DNA of 64,000 nt from Epiperipatus broadwayi (GCA_028023455.1 JAQFVV010012572.1:310001-374000); one strand, 5' to 3'; shown: positions 23,401-35,666, counted from the stretch's first letter. The notes: generated by a model not told the origin, from the letters alone. Numbers and translations are program-made.

Positions 23401-23737
23401 ACTAATTAAAACTCCTTTACCCATCATTCTAGAAGAAATAAATAGTGATCTTGATATAGAAAAAGCCAGACGGAATTTAAGAAAAATGGGCCAAAAGCGC
23501 TCTAAACAGTATAAAGGTAAACCACATCCTTTTAAGGTCGGAGATTTTGTATTTGTCCGTACTCCTCATGTTAGCAACTTAAAGAAAAACGAATTTAGAA
23601 AATTTTTAAGCCTATATAATGGACCTTTCATGATTGAAAGCCAGGTGGGAGAGAATGCATTTATGCTCTCAACCCCTGAGGGAATCCGAGGCACCTACAA
23701 TGCACGTAGTTTGAAACCTGTACCTTCAATAAATTAG
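20435..23737 (+). CDS. pol: pol polyprotein: protease, reverse transcriptase, RNase H, integrase
   Basis: Uninterrupted frame of about 1,100 codons. It is open from just after a TAG at 20432-20434, so it overlaps the gag end by 13 nt in the -1 frame. No ATG stands at its start, so expression probably needs frameshifting from gag. Counting residues from codon 20480: protease ALVDSGSQ (about 57-64); RT with VRVCLDARVLNQL, FDLTASYWQIPL, MPFGLINSG and catalytic YVDD (about 390); RNase H with LQTDSSNFGLG, then EKEALAVVWAFQKL and LSDHRSLEFL; integrase with an HHCC zinc finger (HCKYGHYG ... CEICLKSKH), then DDE-type LDFYGPL, LTDHATAF and NPCERVMREL. The C-terminus carries a GPY/F-like module (YNGPFMIESQ). 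All catalytic residues I looked for are present. Confidence 0.93.
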   Translation, partial: YIKLEGASWKSSSLWVPVANLGRNHIDNEEAYVNSIDLNIDLLEPYEVVDPPILYSCPIIKIYIEGVLVNALVDSGSQASILSSIVYDKIVDANKSVPLLPVKPIQVTLANGRKAKLMNKQTWLNVKIGESEFGHVFLIMPDLIHEVIIGSDFMSLNKCNIDFKNKLFAFNNDSCQFYDNIDVQLNQLMVIHDTSVELNIKIKLDDSNILDIDYKEQLHQLMIQYKDIFSKIPGIIGGYVHRIKLRNEAPFQQRSYPIPYQYQAEVQQQINKMIEWHIVKKSPSAYVNPLVIVRKRNGSVRVCLDARVLNQLTIPERDVPPPIHELLIKFKGKYIFSTFDLTASYWQIPLHTDDQKYTAFRFEGQSYVFERMPFGLINSGAGLIRCLDRIFSTQLKKKIIMYVDDIVIASADIYEHLNDLGLFFFECHTNNIKINLEKCTLAATEITFLGHLVSDQGIKPHPDKVTAIQNFPIPKTKKQLKSFLGLCNYYHKFYQDFSNDTMSLSLLLKGNVKWKWNNEHTLEFNKIKATFLKKVILAYPDFGKIFYLQTDSSNFGLGVVLYQLDDFQKPQILYFLSRRLKGPELNYSVTEKEALAVVWAFQKLRQFLLGSEVVVLSDHRSLEFLNKSYLNNERLVRWSLYLQQFQYKIQYYEGGKNVIADALSRNPVDSLSFHPNHHNIVITNIELVTDETIEGDYKNLAVEQSQDVKFGRIIKLLSDPIVPIGQNRNITRIKSRYKLYQGMLMYQTIPNNDSSWKVVIPRSMTNRLISYVHCKYGHYGSPKLEHVLKKYFYWSNMYASIVSQLRHCEICLKSKHSGKSYAGVLQPILPGGPNEILSLDFYGPLPPFNKQKFILVTYDLFTKYVCAYPVPKTDAKNVIKSLSNSQFPLVGKPMSILTDHATAFISSTWRKWIRRQNIRHIMSSIRNPQSNPCERVMRELSRLFRVYVKDNHRLWVNKLPEVINYINITMNESTKFAPIRLQFGIQEPLLIKTPLPIILEEINSDLDIEKARRNLRKMGQKRSKQYKGKPHPFKVGDFVFVRTPHVSNLKKNEFRKFLSLYNGPFMIESQVGENAFMLSTPEGIRGTYNARSLKPVPSIN

Positions 23738-23868
23738 GGGATTTATATCGTAAATGTTATACCATATTCAGATTGATGATAAATTATAGATAGGATAATA
23801 AAAATAGTGACTTATGATGTACCTTAGTAGAATTTGATTAAATGGAATTCTAAAGAAAGATAAATTTT

Positions 23869-23888
23869 TTTCCGTAGGGGGTGTAAAC
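23869..23888 (+). promoter_or_regulatory. Polypurine-tract-like sequence before the 3' LTR
   Basis: A T-rich run followed by gtagggggtgtaaac ends directly at the 3' LTR. The GGGGG core is in the expected position for plus-strand priming, but the tract is short and interrupted. Confidence 0.5.
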
Positions 23889-26800
23889 TGTAACCATATA
23901 TTTTAGTATAAAATATATTAATTGATGTAACTAGTATAAAAATTTCTCTTTCTTCTTTTGGTGATTTGATTGGCTTGATTTGCACTTTGAACAGATTACT
24001 TTCTTATATTATTTTAATAAATTTAAATTTGCTTCTTCCCATATGCTAACTCATATCAAAATGTTTAACTTTTTAAAAATTTGACAACACATTAAAATTT
24101 GGTAAAATATTATAAATAATAATATTTTATTTTTATTTGTTTAAAATGATCTTAAATTATTATTTCCATTGAATTAAAAAACCATTTGTTCAATTAAAAT
24201 TAATTATTAAAAATAAATACAGTAATTACGTATGCGTCTCAATGTAATAAAAGAAAAGAGCGCGAATTTAAGAGGAGATCGTCTGTTAGTTTGCTTTTGG
24301 AGGGAGAAAGAAAAGAAAATGGTAAAGGCAAATGGTGTAAATTTGATAAGCTTATTTTAAAATAGTTAATAAGTAAACGGATTACCACAAAATTTGCTAT
24401 AAACGTAAAAATAACCTAGTGGTATTTAATTAAGATGAATTGCTAAATTTAAAAAGTCTGTTCAAGTCGGCTGGCCAAGTGGATCAAATCACCGGTAATA
24501 ATTTTCCAATATTACATTTTTAAAATGTCGGAGCTTCCCAATTTAAAAGAATTAATTGCAAGAGTTTGGTATGTTTTAAAATGTTTATTGTTCTACAATT
24601 TGGAAAATTTAAATAAGTATTTTAATTACAGAAGTTTTATAAATATGAAAATTTGTTTTTTAAAAAAGAAGAAGTTTAAATTAAAGTAAAATGTTAAAGT
24701 TATCAACCTAGTTTAATATTTCCGTTTCTAATTTTAATAAAAATATAGTATTGATTGATATTTAACTTTATAATGCCAGTGATATATTTGCTAGTTAATT
24801 TGTTTGCCATTTGGATAATAAACAGTCTTCAAATAATTAATCAAAGCTATTTTCTAATTTTATCGTCAGTTTGGAATGATTAAATTAATTGCTATAATTA
24901 GTATTCCTAGATTTAAGCGTGGATAAATAAATATTAGCATGGATGTGATAAACTTGGAACATTTTTAATAGAGAAATGTAGAAATTAATAACTTATGAAA
25001 AACATTTTCATTTAAGTTCTGCGTGTCATGTTTTTAAAATTGTTTCTTGTTTATGGAGCCACGTAAAATCGTTAATCTAATAGTGATTATAATAACTAAC
25101 ACAAATGGATAAAATTACATGTATGGAATTCAACCATAATTATAGCTATTACTTCATACATTTATTGTTCGACACATCGTACATGGATTTCACGGATCAT
25201 ATTTGTAGTTATAAAATGCTATACAATCTAATTTGTGACACACACACCTGCTAAAATTCATGTATTGAACTATAAAATGCTATACATTTAATTTATATCA
25301 CACACACACCCATTAGATTTTATGTATTTGATGAATAATTCATTACTTTAATTTTATCGTTATATGAACTTGCATGTGAAGTTCATAAGTTATATTTTAT
25401 TAAGTTTAAATTAATAGGGGTTGAATAAAATATTTATTCAAGAGAATAGCGCTTGCGAAAAAGCTTGAAAAGTACTAAATGAATTCATGAGATGTATCAA
25501 TCTTTATGAGGTATTTTGTGAGTCTTTCCAGATTTATATTCCTATACTAATATTACTTATATTATATTACACATGTTTTATTTTAAGAAAGATAAGTTAG
25601 TACATTAGTTGTCCTGATTAGCGTAACATTTATTATGCAAGAACCCACATTTGCTAGAGTGTTAGTGTTTTCTGAATGATCAGAATAACTGAAGGGGATG
25701 ATTTTGCACTTTAATGTGAAGTAAATAGTAATGTTGTTTTAGAATGTAAAGGGCATTAATCTGTGCTGGTGGTTAATCCGCAGATTACTTTATTGCCATT
25801 TTTGTATTTTACACTCATTCCTGCGCTGGTGGTTAATCCGCGGAATGGTGTACTTGTACTTATTGCTTTATGATAGTGTATAAATCCACAAAACGTTTAG
25901 TGTTATTTAATTCCTCCGTGTAGATGAATACATCCACAGGAATATGTTTTACTTCATAGATATAAGTTGGGCAAAGTATTTTAGTTAATCTGCTAAATCA
26001 TCTTCTTTCATTTGTAAGCATAATTTATAAGTTAGATCATCAACTTGTAGCAGGACATTCTATTCAAGTTACTTCATAATAATTAACTGTTGGTTGATTA
26101 TTATTTACCGGAATGTAAGTTTAAATTATCACTTTATTAAATGATTGCATTGTAGCTAAATCCTACAGACATAATATTATTTATTATATTATTATAAGTT
26201 TACGGTATGGATTTATTGAATCTGGAAATGACGTTAAATATTTCATGAGTTGATGCTGAATTTAGTATAATTTTCTCAATACATTCATTATATCAAATTG
26301 AAATATAAGGTATGATTAGGTTCTTAAAAACTGTACCTATGAGATGTTATTGAAGAAAGTCGATGGAATTATAATTTATTTATTTTATTTGTTTATTTAT
26401 GTCTTTAATTATAACATTGGAATTAATTACTTATTATTCATAATTTTGTAAATAAAAGTTGATTTATAATTAAACTTACTGTGCCGTTGCTATGTGTCAT
26501 TTGTAAAATCAGAAATCATAAACCTTGGATAGAGCATACATTGAAGTACATACTATCGTCAACATGATATAAGAGTTTATTGATATTTTTGAGAAAACAT
26601 TAAGATGCTTTTCGTCTTTGGTAGTTTATGATGTGTAAGGTACAATAAAATCCCATTTACCTTTTCCATCATTTTGGCTTTGCGTAGTTGATTCTAGTAT
26701 ACAATATAAATTAATTATTAAACTTGTAAACAGATTTACCAAATAATGACATGATTAAATATATTTACTTAACGTTTTTAAATTGTCATTCGTCAGTATA

Positions 26801-27380
26801 ATAAGAGTCTCAATGATATAGTAAACTATAAAAGAACCCAAGTATTTATGTTTATTTATTGCAAAGCTTTACCTGGACTAGCATCTGTATTAGAAATCAT
26901 ATAGATGGTTTAAAATTTCATAATCTTATGTAATTCCACAAATTATGCCATCTTGTACATGGTCGGCCATCGGGTCTCATACAATAAAAATTGCAAATTA
27001 AGGTTTGAAAATAATAACATTACACTTATAATTTGATTAAAGTATTTTATCATAATACTATGGTAGTTCTTCGCGGTACACCCTGGCTGCGATCAAATTA
27101 AATCATAAAAAGTTTAGGTTAGATCATTAGTTTGGTCTGTGGTAAGTTGCCCCAGATGTTGATTGTGGTCTTTCGTGCATAAAATAGATAGCATGATATG
27201 CTTTTGGATACAGCTCTTAATAGCTGACAATGTGCAACGGGAATTGATCAGTGATAGAAGTTACGATTCTTAGTGCATTTGCGTTTCTGTAGTTGGGACC
27301 ACACAATTTACGGTTACAATTTATAGTGCCGCAACGGGTTTGGCACGATGGGTAGTTGAAGGGGCGAGCGGTTGGTTACA
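23889..27380 (+). repeat. 3' LTR
   Basis: TGTAACC...GGTTACA, collinear with the 5' LTR. Visible differences include a shorter T run near 23955 and several single-base changes. It ends in (AT)n at 27381-27400. Confidence 0.93.
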
Positions 27381-27476
27381 ATATATATATATATATATAT
27401 TACATTTTAATTGCATTTACTATTTATTTCATATTTAATCTTGCAATTTGTGATATTTGTCAGTTTATGGATGGTT

Positions 27477-27775
27477 GAAGTGAAGAAGATTAAAGCTTGT
27501 TCAATAAAATTTGAAGATTTACTATCTTAATATAAAGTAACCACTGAATGTATATATGTGTGAGAGATGGTAATCTAGACCAACTGATGAATGCTGGTTC
27601 AGCATGAAATATATTGGAAATCATTTATCTTTTTCACATGTATGTGGTCATGTGTATCAGTTGTATAAGATGAAGTGCATGCTGTAGGAAGCTTGAAAGT
27701 CTGAGTTCCAAGTCCCTTCTAATTAAATTGAGTTTAGTATAGACAATATACTTATATTTGAATATTATATATTTA
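27477..27775 (+). repeat. Hammerhead-bearing SINE-like repeat, copy A
   Basis: Begins gaagaagattaaagcttgttc and ends gaatattatatat. A hammerhead lies at 27572-27622, followed about 80 bp later by a tRNA B-box-like word (gagttccaagtccc). Copy B at 27948-28250 matches over its whole length. The order ribozyme then B-box region is the same in the 35.7-kb copy. A hammerhead inside a small pol-III-like retroposon recalls the Sm-alpha type of schistosomes, but family identity is not established. Confidence 0.7.
27572..27622 (+). ncRNA. Type I hammerhead ribozyme, second family, copy A
   Basis: Core CUGAUGA (27584-27590) is canonical. Stem II is a perfect 6-bp hairpin, AUGCUG / CAGCAU around GUU, followed by GAA. 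Stem III is only AUAU, then A17 and UUGG, which pairs with CCAA just before the core. The tiny palindromic stem III suggests cleavage as a dimer. The outer part of stem I has decayed relative to copy C. Confidence 0.8.
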
Positions 27776-27947
27776 GCTTGTAATCTGCCCATCTCTCTTC
27801 TATGTATTTAAATGGATCTATTAAAGTCCTATATGTGAGGGATCAGAATGCCAAAATCAACATCAGTATGATGATAATATTGGTATCAATGAGGGATTTG
27901 AATTTTCTATCATCAGATTTTTAGTGATATGGCTGACTAAAGAGTTG

Positions 27948-28250
27948 GAGGGAGAAGAAGATTGAAGCTTGTCCATTAAAGTTTGAGGATTTGCTATCTT
28001 AATATAAACTGAGCACTGAATGTATATATGTGTGGGAGATGGTAATCTGAACCAACTAATGAGTGCTGGTTCAGTACAAAATATATTGGAAATCATTTAT
28101 CTTTGTCACATTATGTGGTCATATGTATCACTTGTAAAAGATAGTGCATAGCTTTAGGGAGCTTGAAAGTCTTGAGTTCAAGTCCCTTCTAATTACATTG
28201 TTTACTATATACAATATACTTATATTTGAATATTATATATATATATTGTA
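27948..28250 (+). repeat. Hammerhead-bearing SINE-like repeat, copy B
   Basis: Direct repeat of copy A, offset 472 bp, separated from it by about 170 bp of unrelated sequence (27776-27947). B-box-like gagttcaagtccc at about 28176. It ends in (AT)n at 28237-28248. Confidence 0.7.
28044..28094 (+). ncRNA. Decayed hammerhead, second family, copy B
   Basis: Same layout as copy A, but the core reads CUAAUGA and GAA reads AAA. ACCAA / UUGGA of stem I and most of stem II (GUGCUG/CAGUAC) remain. Predicted inactive. Confidence 0.7.
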
Positions 28251-30192
28251 CCGAGATATATTAGGAAGGAGTGTGTGTGCGTTGGCGGTACATATAATTT
28301 AAAAAATAATATTAATTAATAAGCGATTTGTGTAAATATTAATAAAATTAAAAGTTCGTGTAAGGTAAAATAAAATAAAGATTTTTTTTCTCATAGACAG
28401 GTGAGCGTTAAAAGCATAAAATAAATAGTTTTCTAAAATATAATTTTGAGTCGTATTAAATAAAAGCTAAAAAAAATTAAGAATTGATATAATTAGGTTT
28501 GATTTGATTAGAAATTTGATTTGACTAAACTGAAATTCGATTTAAAATTGCTTTAAGAAAAAAAAAAAGAAAAAGCAAGGTGGAATTCGTTTTGTCTTAT
28601 AATCATAATAAAAAGAAAAAATTATATGTGTAATTGAATGAATGTAATAAACAATGGGAGCTAATGACAAACCTAAGAAATTTCCAGCAAACGGCTAATT
28701 AGTGCAAATAACTTTAACAAAGAAATTGGAAAAACTTTAACAAAGGAATTGAAATGACTATAACAAAGAAAGTGAAATAACTCTAGCAGGGAATACAAAG
28801 AAATTAAATAACCAATGCGAACACCAGAAAATCAGCACGGACCATAACTGAAACACCAGAGGATTAGTTACGTATTGTAGATTGAATCCGTGAGATAAGA
28901 ACTGTAAATATAAAAGGGGCAAATTTTCTATTCTATTAATCAATGCTTGTATTATTATTCCTAAGCAATTATTAAGCAACTGTCGTTCATTAATTATACT
29001 ATGCTGCATTGCTAAAACCATCGTGTGAACAACCGGCCGAATCCTTCCAGGCAATAACATCAGCGGACAGTTCCAGATTCGATCATGGTCGCATAAACAA
29101 GAAGGAGACGGAGTGTCCACGTGGAGCCCACATGATCCCAAAGACATCGGGACGGATTGCAAGCAGTTAGCGCTAACTGACCGAAGGAAACACTATTGAA
29201 GCAACGCTCAAAAAACCGTGCAGAGGGAGAAAGCTAGGTAATATTTGTTTCAATTTCTAACTCACTAATTAAAGCCGTAATAATAAACTCTGAACTTTAT
29301 CTTATGAACTACTAATTGTCGTTAGCTCCAATACCCAGAGATTTCAGTGTGATTGCCAATATAGATAAATGCGTATAATTATTTTATCAAATGTATTTTA
29401 GGGTGAGTTTAAATATCAGTGTATGCGTATGATTATTTCTAAATGTATTTATATGAGATTTTATTGTTACTTCAAATGTAAGCGTATGCGTATGATTAAT
29501 TTGTATTTATAATATGGAACTTTGAGTGCATTAAATTTTATTTCAACTTGATCGAAAGTGTAGATAATTGTGTTATAAGACAAAACGAAGTATAATAGCG
29601 TAAATGAATATTTCATTGTTTAGTTATTACTCAAATTAGATTTAACTTAAATAATTAAAATAAAGAAAAGAGAAAGCGAGAAAGTTAGCGTAGAAAAGAT
29701 TTTTAAAAGTGATTTTTTAAGTAGGCGGAGTATATTTGATTGATTATTTTAGCTGAGCTAGCAGGAGCGGGTACTAGACCGTATTGGTCAAGCAGACTTG
29801 TCGACAAGCTCGACTGGCGCCCATAGGATTTCATCCTTTAAATAAATAAAAGTTTGATTGGCTAATACGTGTTCTAGTAAACGAGTATAAATGTTATTGG
29901 CAAAGGTTCCAATGATATTGATTACTCCACCCGTAGCACTAACCACCCTGTGATAGGATTCTGTGTAAGAGAGTGGTATAGAATTCTGATCGAGTCGTTA
30001 TAATAAAATTTGGGACATTGTTATTACTTTATATAAATGATGCTTTATACAAATTTACGAGACGACGTACTTTACTTTATATATTATTAAAAAGGAAAAT
30101 AAATAGATATAGAGAGTAAGAGGGCGGGTTAGGTAGAATGGCCCGGTCTATTTCATTGAACGTTTTATATCACTCTGAGGTTTTAGTTTTAA
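28251..30192 (+). mobile_element. Possible LTR-like non-autonomous element between AT runs
   Basis: Begins TGTACCGAGATATATTAGG directly after (AT)n and ends near ggttttagttttaat before (AT)n at 30193-30211. A TATA-like box (atataaaaggggc) lies at about 28908-28920, and a PBS-like word (tggcgcccataggatttc) at about 29815-29832, so 28251 to about 29812 could be an LTR-like leader. No paired LTR and no coding region is seen. Only the bounded, less AT-rich block at 28860-29220 and these words argue for an element. Confidence 0.35.
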
Positions 30193-30214
30193 TATATATA
30201 TATATATATATGTT

Positions 30215-33200
30215 TGCAGTAAATATACTTACAAGATTGCACTGCAAACAATTCTAATTTTTCTCAATATCAGAATCTGTTCCAATTAGTTAATGATGTA
30301 AACTTTAATGTTCAAAAGTCCTGTAATGATTTAACATTACTAATAGCAAAATGTTAATATTAGAATTAACTAATTTAACTATGTTATCTAAATGTCACTA
30401 CCTATCTGAGACCCAAAAAGACAATAGAGAGAGAGATTATTTATCTGGGAAGATGCAAAAGTATATTTTTGTACTTGTGCAATATTAGATTAAATTTACA
30501 TTCCAAATTTTTGATTGATCAATTACAGAGTCAGCAGTAAAAATATTTTTATTTTTTAAAACTATATTTGTTTTAGTTTAGTTTCTAAAATGCAAATTAA
30601 TAATTTATTAGATTGTTAGAGTAAATAAAAGTTTTTGAAAAATAAATTTCTATTTATAACTGATGAAATAAACATAAAATGTATGTCTATCATCCAATTA
30701 TAAATTGCAGCTGTATGTTATTGTCAATTTGCCTTCATGTAAAAGTAAATATTTTCTAGTAAAATCTGAATTATTTTAAAATAATTAATATTTTATAAAA
30801 ATTTTGTGAAAAAAATAATAAATGTGTAAAAATAGGTTCTGTAATGTATGTTGTGCTTTGAAAATAAAACCAAAGAAATATGGAAAGAATTAGAAACAAC
30901 CAATCAGCACCTTGGAAGGCAGGGTTTATCTTATTGTTTTAATGTTAAATTTAAATATTATTGATTTATTAGTTATAAAAAAATTCTAAGGGTGGTATCA
31001 TTATTCAGTACAATGTTCTCAATAAAATAATCATAAAATCAGCAAACTAACATTAAAAATAACAGAGAATAAGTTAAAGCCTTGGCGTGTGAATGACATA
31101 TCATAGTAGTCTATACTCAAAAAAGGTTAATTGGTTTACCTATTTATGTATGTTTTTGTTAAATTATTAAGTATTTGTTTCTTAATAAAGATGTGATATT
31201 TGCATTTAGATTTTATTTCAATATATTAGCTTTTTAGTATAACTGGATTGTTTTTTCAATATGTGTATGAGATAGTTCTTTATATATTTTCTCTAATTGC
31301 TGCTATGCATTGGATATTATATATAAGGAATATATCATTCATTAATGCAATAAAATCTAATTAAAAAATTAATCAAAGCATTTCTCTTTAATAACTGATA
31401 ATTATTTGATAAGATTTGCTATTATGTAATTTTATAATTTTTTTTTTTTTTAAAAAAGAAAAAAGAAAACATGTATGATTTAAAGATAACATGAATGAAA
31501 ATTCTAGAAGATATTCAAGAATAATGTTTTTTATTTTATTTTAACTATTTAAATCTAAAACAAGGGTTATTGAAAAATTTCAAAATCATATCTACTTTCT
31601 ACTAATTATCATTTTTTTAAAAAAGGTATTGGAAAAAAATGCATTTAATTTTGTAATTTATTTTTTTTATTTTTCAATAAATGTAATCTATTAAAAATAA
31701 ATTGAATTTTAGTTTTGGGATGTACTTAATGTAATAATATAGTATTGAAATAAATATGCCAGACACTAATATATATTAAAACAAAATACTGGAATTAACT
31801 CTTTAATTTTTAATACAACAGTGTATAAATGAATAAATAATTATTTATAGCATGACTCCTCTTCTTGAACTGCATTTATAATTAAAATTCAAAAAAATCA
31901 AAATCTCATTAAAATGATAATGTTAACATATCAATATGAATGAACAATTTTCCATAATTAGTTTATTAATAAATTGACAATTATATTTATAAAATATACC
32001 TCTTTGATTTTTTTTTTTCAAATCATTTTCTATATACAAAATAAAACTATTGTTAAAACAAAAATTTATATTGCAAATAACTTCTGCAATTTTATATTGG
32101 GATAGTGAAAATTATACTTAATTCCATAAATATGTGTGTGTGCATGTTAATATAATCAATAATAAGTATAGAATATGCACCCTTTTGAACAATCTTTAAA
32201 ATTATAATCTAAGAGATTTTCACTATATATATTTCAAGTGAACTGACTATTTGGCCTATAAAATATTATATCCATTATAACTTTTGAAGGGATACACTGA
32301 TATTACTTTTTAATGTTACTTTGGCTTTGAATAAAATATATTTTTTATTTCCTACTTGGCTGGAAAGAAAAGTAATAAAATGAAAATATCTAGTTTCTGA
32401 TATTGCAAAGATGTCAAAGTCTACCTAAATGAAATACTATTGTAATAATTATCTTTAAAAATCAATGATTGCATTACCTGTGAATTGGTTTATTGACAAA
32501 GATAAAAAACGTACTTCAGTAAAAAATTTCTATAACTTATTACTTTTTACCAAAATTTGGGTTTAAAAAAAATATTTACATTTAACTGAACAATTTATGG
32601 ACTTTCTATGCCAAATTCACATCTGTGTCAGAGTGAATAGATATATTGTGCCATCCAGTGGCACAGAGACTATTAGTATGTAAAAATGAAGCTGCATTAA
32701 TCAGAGCAAAAATAGTTTTTTAAAAAAATATTTTAGTTAACATTTATTATTTTGACCCTATATTAGATTAAACGTCTTAATGAAAATGTAATTATTAGAA
32801 TTAAAAAAAATAGGAATTTTAAATGTAAACTATGTATTTTATTAGCAGATATGTTTCATAAAATTTAAAAACATAAAATGCGTACTATCCTGAAATTTAA
32901 ATATATATATTTGTTTCATTTGTAATAAAATTTTAAGAAGGATTTTGTTGCTAAGCAACAATGGTAAAATTAAAAAATAGTGACCAAAAATAGGTGGGCT
33001 GGTGATAATTTCCCCCACAGATTGCAAATCTGAATGTATTTCTGGGCAGAAAAGTAAAATTAGAAGAAAAATGGTTGTTTATCAAAAAGCAGCAATAACT
33101 AATGAAATTAAGTATGTAAAGCTGTATCAATAATATTTTCTGTCTTACTTTTTTTCTACTGGGAACAGTTAATCAGCCATGAGATATTTAAGCCTGGAAT

Positions 33201-35268
33201 CACTGGCAACACGAAAGTAGCAAGAATCACAGTAGTTAATATCAAATCTTAAGAAGTTCATTATCCATTTTGTTTAAGGATATGAAGCCATCAAATGATG
33301 CTGCAAAATAATATCCATGACAGGCTAGAAGTATATCACAAACCATCCTGTGTTCTGATTGTTTAAAATGTTACTCTGACCAGTTGAACCATACACATTC
33401 CTAGCTTATTTTCATTATTCATCTTTAAAATATTTATCATTGTGCAAAATTATCCTCAGATGAACCAACAGTAGCTTATTATCCAAGAAAATGTAAAAAA
33501 AAAGAAAATCATCACCTAAGAAGATCAGGCCAGCATGGAAAATATTCTGTAAGATTAAGATTTAGAAAAATCAAATATATATAAAAAAGATATCTATGGT
33601 TGAACTGAATCTGAAAATACCATAAATCATATTTATAATAATAAGTAATTAATTAATTACCAAAGACCTTTCTTAAAATATGTAAATGATCAATCAATAT
33701 TTTGAAATATGTGTTTAAATTTAGACTTTTTTTTTTAATTGTATGATGCATTTCTTTTTTTTAAGATATTTTTTGTCATTTAATATTTTCATGTACTGTA
33801 GAATGTATTATGGAGAATCAATACAAATTGTAACAATGTTTTTTTTTATTATTATTGTTAGTGTTTTTAAATATGTTTTTTGAAAAGTTGCTAACAACTT
33901 TCTTCCAGCCACTATACTAATTTGTCTTCTATAATATAACTGCCTAAAACAAGCAACCCATCATTCAATAGTAAAGAAAATAATAATCAGTTAGAGAGGA
34001 AGTATTATATCACTTCCCCCATTATTAATAAGATAATGCATTAATAATCTGCATTAATTTTGGTATCTAAAAATAAGCTACTTTAGGTGGGGTGGGGATC
34101 TCTTTCAAATATCATCTTAACGAATTCCAGTCTAGAGGAGAGGTCAGATAATTAGGAAATGTAATTAGAATTTTCTCCATGTAATCATATATCTTTGCAA
34201 TTATATATAAAAAGCCATAGTTTGATCATTTTATAAATCAAGAAAATTTATTTGTATTATAGATTTTAAATAACTTCCAATATACTCCGATCCCATATCT
34301 TTTTGACCTATAAGGGTATTATACAAATAGTTCATTATTATTAGGTAATTAGTCCAATGTGAAAGCAAAAGTGTGCTAATATTGGATGCTGAGAGAATTC
34401 ATTATTCTCTAATCAGCTTTTCTAATTATACAACAAAAATGTAAGCATTTTCATTTGAAAGATAAATGCATCTTAATATTTCATACTTTTCAAGAACAGA
34501 CAGCCCGTTGAATGTATATTTGTTCTTTTTTGTTATTTTCATCACATTATTGAATGCAAAAAATTCAAGTTACAAATGATGTAACGTCTATAATGAAATC
34601 CTTTGATAATTTTTTGTTAATTTTGAAATTTAATTAAGAAACCAATACATATGCAATTCCTATATGTAAGTAATTGATAAATGAAGTGAGTATGTTCTTA
34701 GAACTATAATAAACCAATTAAAAGCAAATAAAAAGAGAGAAACATTTTTTTTAAAACAAAGTAGAGAAGGTAAATAAATAGAACATAAATGTAGGAGAGA
34801 ACAAGATCTTTAAATAAAAATCTGTTAAGTATGATGATGAATGTGAATCGTTAAAGACAATTTTATGATTTAAATTACTTTGTTTCGTCTTTTTTCTTTT
34901 AAAAAAATAAAATATATTTTTCTTTAGAATAATTTCCTAAACATTAAAAATAAAATAGATTAATACTTTACTTTGCAATTTTATAAATCTATTTATATAT
35001 CATCCATTAACTTACATAAAAAAAAAAATTGCATTTTAAACAACTAATTTTATAAAAGATAATTATATGGCTAAATTTGAAAGCTTTTATGTTATTTTGA
35101 ATTTAAAATGTTAAATCAACAATATGTACTTCATTTCTTTCTAACAAAAGTTATAGGAATTAATAATTCATAATATATTTCATATTTATCATCGATAATG
35201 ATGAAGTTTTGTGACTTGGTCATAATATTCTACAAACTACTTTTCTATCTGCCTTTCCGCAAAAAATG
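30215..35268. other. 5 kb of AT-rich DNA, nothing recognised
   Basis: No open frame with a known motif, no inverted repeat and no tRNA-like box found. Poly-A and poly-T tracts are common. Could be intron or intergenic DNA. Confidence 0.5.
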
Positions 35269-35626
35269 GTACTGTTGTATTAGAGCTGCGACATGAAGAA
35301 TTATGATCGTTTAATCATTAAATTAATTAGGTTATTAAATCAAAAACATATTTTAAAATCCATTTAAAAAAAAAAAATTTTAACAAAAAAAAATACGAAA
35401 AGCACTAATGTGAAGAATAGTTAAAATGCGTGTTTAATCAAATTGAGTGTGTGGTTGCACGTGCATATTCTGCATAAACTATTTTAATACACTCTACAGG
35501 CTTACACCTGCATTTATATATGTAATATATGCGGGATTCGAACTCAGACTTTCACACAACCTACAACTCTCAGTGCCTTCTTATATTGCTGACTCACCTG
35601 ATCACACACATGTTGAAAAGATAAAT

Positions 35627-35666
35627 AATCGCCAGTAGACGTATTTCGTGCTAAATCAGCACTCAT
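35627..35666 (-). ncRNA. Hammerhead truncated at the dimer junction (left arm)
   Basis: On the minus strand: AUGA (remains of CUGAUGA), a perfect 5-bp stem II GUGCU / AGCAC, GAAA, then the stem I strand CUGGCGAUU. The first three core bases and the 5' stem I strand are missing because the other arm joins here. Confidence 0.65.

Larger units (their letters stand above)
14298..27380 (+). mobile_element. Full-length Ty3/gypsy LTR retrotransposon with 3.49-kb LTRs
   Basis: 13.1 kb in total: 5' LTR 14298-17790, PBS, gag, pol, a purine tract, and 3' LTR 23889-27380. The LTRs (3493 and 3492 bp) are collinear and differ by scattered substitutions and short indels, roughly a few percent by eye. Domain order protease, RT, RNase H, integrase places it in Ty3/gypsy. 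There is no room for an env gene (152 bp between pol stop and LTR). It is inserted in an AT microsatellite with a 4-bp ATAT target duplication (14294-14297, 27381-27384). Pol is intact; gag is broken by one frameshift. The long LTRs make up more than half of the element. Confidence 0.93.

Noticed and set aside
23738-23888. env or other third ORF in the gypsy element
   Set aside because: Only about 150 bp separate pol and the 3' LTR, with no open frame of note.
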